A DNA stretch of 33,308 bases, taken from CAYUET01 sp964443875. GTDB taxonomy: Bacteria > Auribacterota > JAFGBW01. The stretch is taken from the NCBI GenBank assembly GCA_964443875.1, contig CAYUET010000030.1, forward strand, positions 1-33,308, written 5' to 3'. This document shows positions 32,210 to 33,308 of the stretch, piece by piece. Each line of letters starts with the position of its first letter. Positions within the stretch are counted from its first letter, which is position 1. A model generated the notes under the pieces. The model saw only the letters and a list, made by a program, of their open reading frames with translations. It was not told the DNA's origin and searched no databases. Both the position numbers and the translations under genes were made by a program.

Positions 32210-33308
32210 TTATTCATTGCTGAAAAGGACCTTGCGCAGGGAATCCTCCCAGGCAAACTCCAGGATGGGACGGTCATCGGTGGCGAACTTCCGGATGTCA
32301 GAAAGGTTCTCAACCAGGGATTCCGGAAGGACAAAATCTTTACTGAAACGGATCAGGTTTTCCGGTTTTCTGCATCCGATGTCTTTTAATGAAGACAACA
32401 CCTTTTCTTCACTGATCATCTCCTTAATCCGGGCTTCGTCTATCAAAAGAGGATGATCCGAAAGGATTGCATTAAAACTGTTTTTATACGCCGGATAGAT
32501 CCGGACATATCGGAAGGATTTTTTCAGGGTTGCGAGGATGCCGGGAAGCTTTTTTGTAAAAATATGCTGGACCAAAACCCCCTTTTCAGAAAGGCGTTCC
32601 TTTACCAGATCAAAAAATTCCTGATGATAAAGCTGGGCCGCCCCGGGAAGGGTGGGGTCGGTAAGATTTACAGAAATAAGATCATATTTCATTCTGCTCT
32701 TTACCAGGAAATGTCTGCCGTCGTCCCGGATGCATCTCACTTTTTTATTTTCATGGTAGCTGTAGTTGTAGGGCTCAAACATTTCGGCATGATCGATCAA
32801 TTGGGGAAGAATTTCCACGGCGTCAACAGACTTGAGCCCCGGATAAAGCCCCAGAACCCCGGCCGTGATCCCGTACCCGCTCCCGATAACGAGGGCACGC
32901 TCCGCTTCAGGGAAATACAGCATTCCCAGATGCCCCTGCATGGACTGAACATACGAAGTCGTGCGGCTTCCCAGATTAAAGATGAGAGAGGTACTGTTGT
33001 TGTAAACCCTGAGATTTCCGTTTTTAAGCCTGAAAATCTGAAAAATCCCGTATTCGTCCTCCGAATAGACCCGTTTTTCCATTCCGGACGCAAACTCAAT
33101 CCTCAGGGGGTTTGGAAATAAAAGGGGCAGCGTAACACAGAAAAGAACGATTCCCCGGCGCCGTTTCAACATTTTTATTTTTGATCTTTGGAAAATAAAA
33201 ACAGAGACCACAAGGCAGCAGGCCCCCAGAAAATAAAGAGAGCCCGGGGAGCCAAAAAAACACACGCCATAAAATCCGAAATACAGTGAACCGGTTACAG
33301 AACCGGCC
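32210..33308 (-). CDS. Membrane-fused spermidine-synthase-like methyltransferase fold (partial)
   Basis: The 5' end is cut by the window: a GTG at 33263-33265 could be read as start, but the frame stays open to the edge with a hydrophobic sequence, so the N-terminus (probably membrane helices) is missing. The visible part has one clear membrane helix (SLYFLGACCLVVSVFIF), a basic patch, another hydrophobic stretch, then a Rossmann-type domain: GSGYG (nucleotide/SAM motif), VDAVEILPQLI, DDGRHFL, and DPTLPGAAQLYHQEFF. The Asp that acts as base in spermidine synthases (SDCTDP in E. coli) is replaced by Asn in SVNLTDP, so aminopropyl transfer is doubtful. Known relatives are multi-pass proteins of uncertain role. 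Confidence 0.7.
   Translation of the reverse strand, partial: AGSVTGSLYFGFYGVCFFGSPGSLYFLGACCLVVSVFIFQRSKIKMLKRRRGIVLFCVTLPLLFPNPLRIEFASGMEKRVYSEDEYGIFQIFRLKNGNLRVYNNSTSLIFNLGSRTTSYVQSMQGHLGMLYFPEAERALVIGSGYGITAGVLGLYPGLKSVDAVEILPQLIDHAEMFEPYNYSYHENKKVRCIRDDGRHFLVKSRMKYDLISVNLTDPTLPGAAQLYHQEFFDLVKERLSEKGVLVQHIFTKKLPGILATLKKSFRYVRIYPAYKNSFNAILSDHPLLIDEARIKEMISEEKVLSSLKDIGCRKPENLIRFSKDFVLPESLVENLSDIRKFATDDRPILEFAWEDSLRKVLFSNE

Noticed and set aside
32453..33121. 222-aa + strand frame opposite the spermidine-synthase-like gene
   Set aside because: Antisense shadow; the - strand frame has clear SAM-fold motifs.
1..33308. CRISPR array, rRNA or tRNA genes
   Set aside because: No regular direct repeats with spacers and no recognisable rRNA or tRNA sequence were seen on reading; a dedicated tRNA search was not possible.

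Overview
The window reads as a piece of a diderm (Gram-negative-type) bacterial genome of moderate base composition. Three TonB-dependent outer-membrane receptors, a GT9 heptosyltransferase-like enzyme and a cluster of pseudopilins all imply an outer membrane. I cannot assign a phylum from the sequence alone; the mix suggests an uncultured, poorly sampled lineage. A run of ten N in the phosphorylase gene and a frameshift in pgk show that this is draft-quality assembly. I saw no rRNA, tRNA, CRISPR array or transposase gene.

Left end (1-2345): a gene-free 531 bp carries three strong palindromes, followed by a DegT-type sugar aminotransferase (-) and a three-gene ParE-type toxin-antitoxin module (-). 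The module is bracketed by two diverged copies of a 38/39-bp sequence that includes the last codons of the next gene. Pseudopilin block (2366-6929, -): three overlapping genes encode a GspI/PilV-like, a GspJ/PilW-like and a very large (985 aa) GspK/PilX-like protein. A cytosolic PAS-PAS histidine kinase (7027-8952, +) is divergent from this block and has no response regulator beside it.

Middle (8973-19292): a TonB-dependent receptor, a membrane GT2 glycosyltransferase, a small His-rich protein of unknown function and glycogen phosphorylase form a minus-strand run (transcribed glgP to receptor). A secreted GHL10-type glycoside hydrolase-like protein and phosphoglycerate kinase lie upstream of it on the same strand. 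Divergent from pgk is serA, so the products and substrates of glycogen breakdown, lower glycolysis and serine synthesis are encoded side by side. Two further TonB-dependent receptors (19423-21519 + and 21585-23690 -) converge tail to tail.

Right end (23848-33308, all -): a partial membrane-fused spermidine-synthase-like methyltransferase, a Ycf46-type AAA+ ATPase, then a tight run of GT9 heptosyltransferase, CCA-adding enzyme/poly(A) polymerase, a small exported protein, SEC-C-tagged methionine aminopeptidase and a large membrane glycosyltransferase with a discoidin-like C-terminal part. Genes in this run overlap by 4 nt or lie a few bases apart, often with TTG or GTG starts, which suggests translational coupling. 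It ends in a good intrinsic terminator near 23800.

The least explained items are the 985-aa pilin-like protein, the duplicated gene tail around the toxin-antitoxin module, the palindromes at the left end, and two small unrecognised proteins (90 aa beside glgP, 148 aa beside map).
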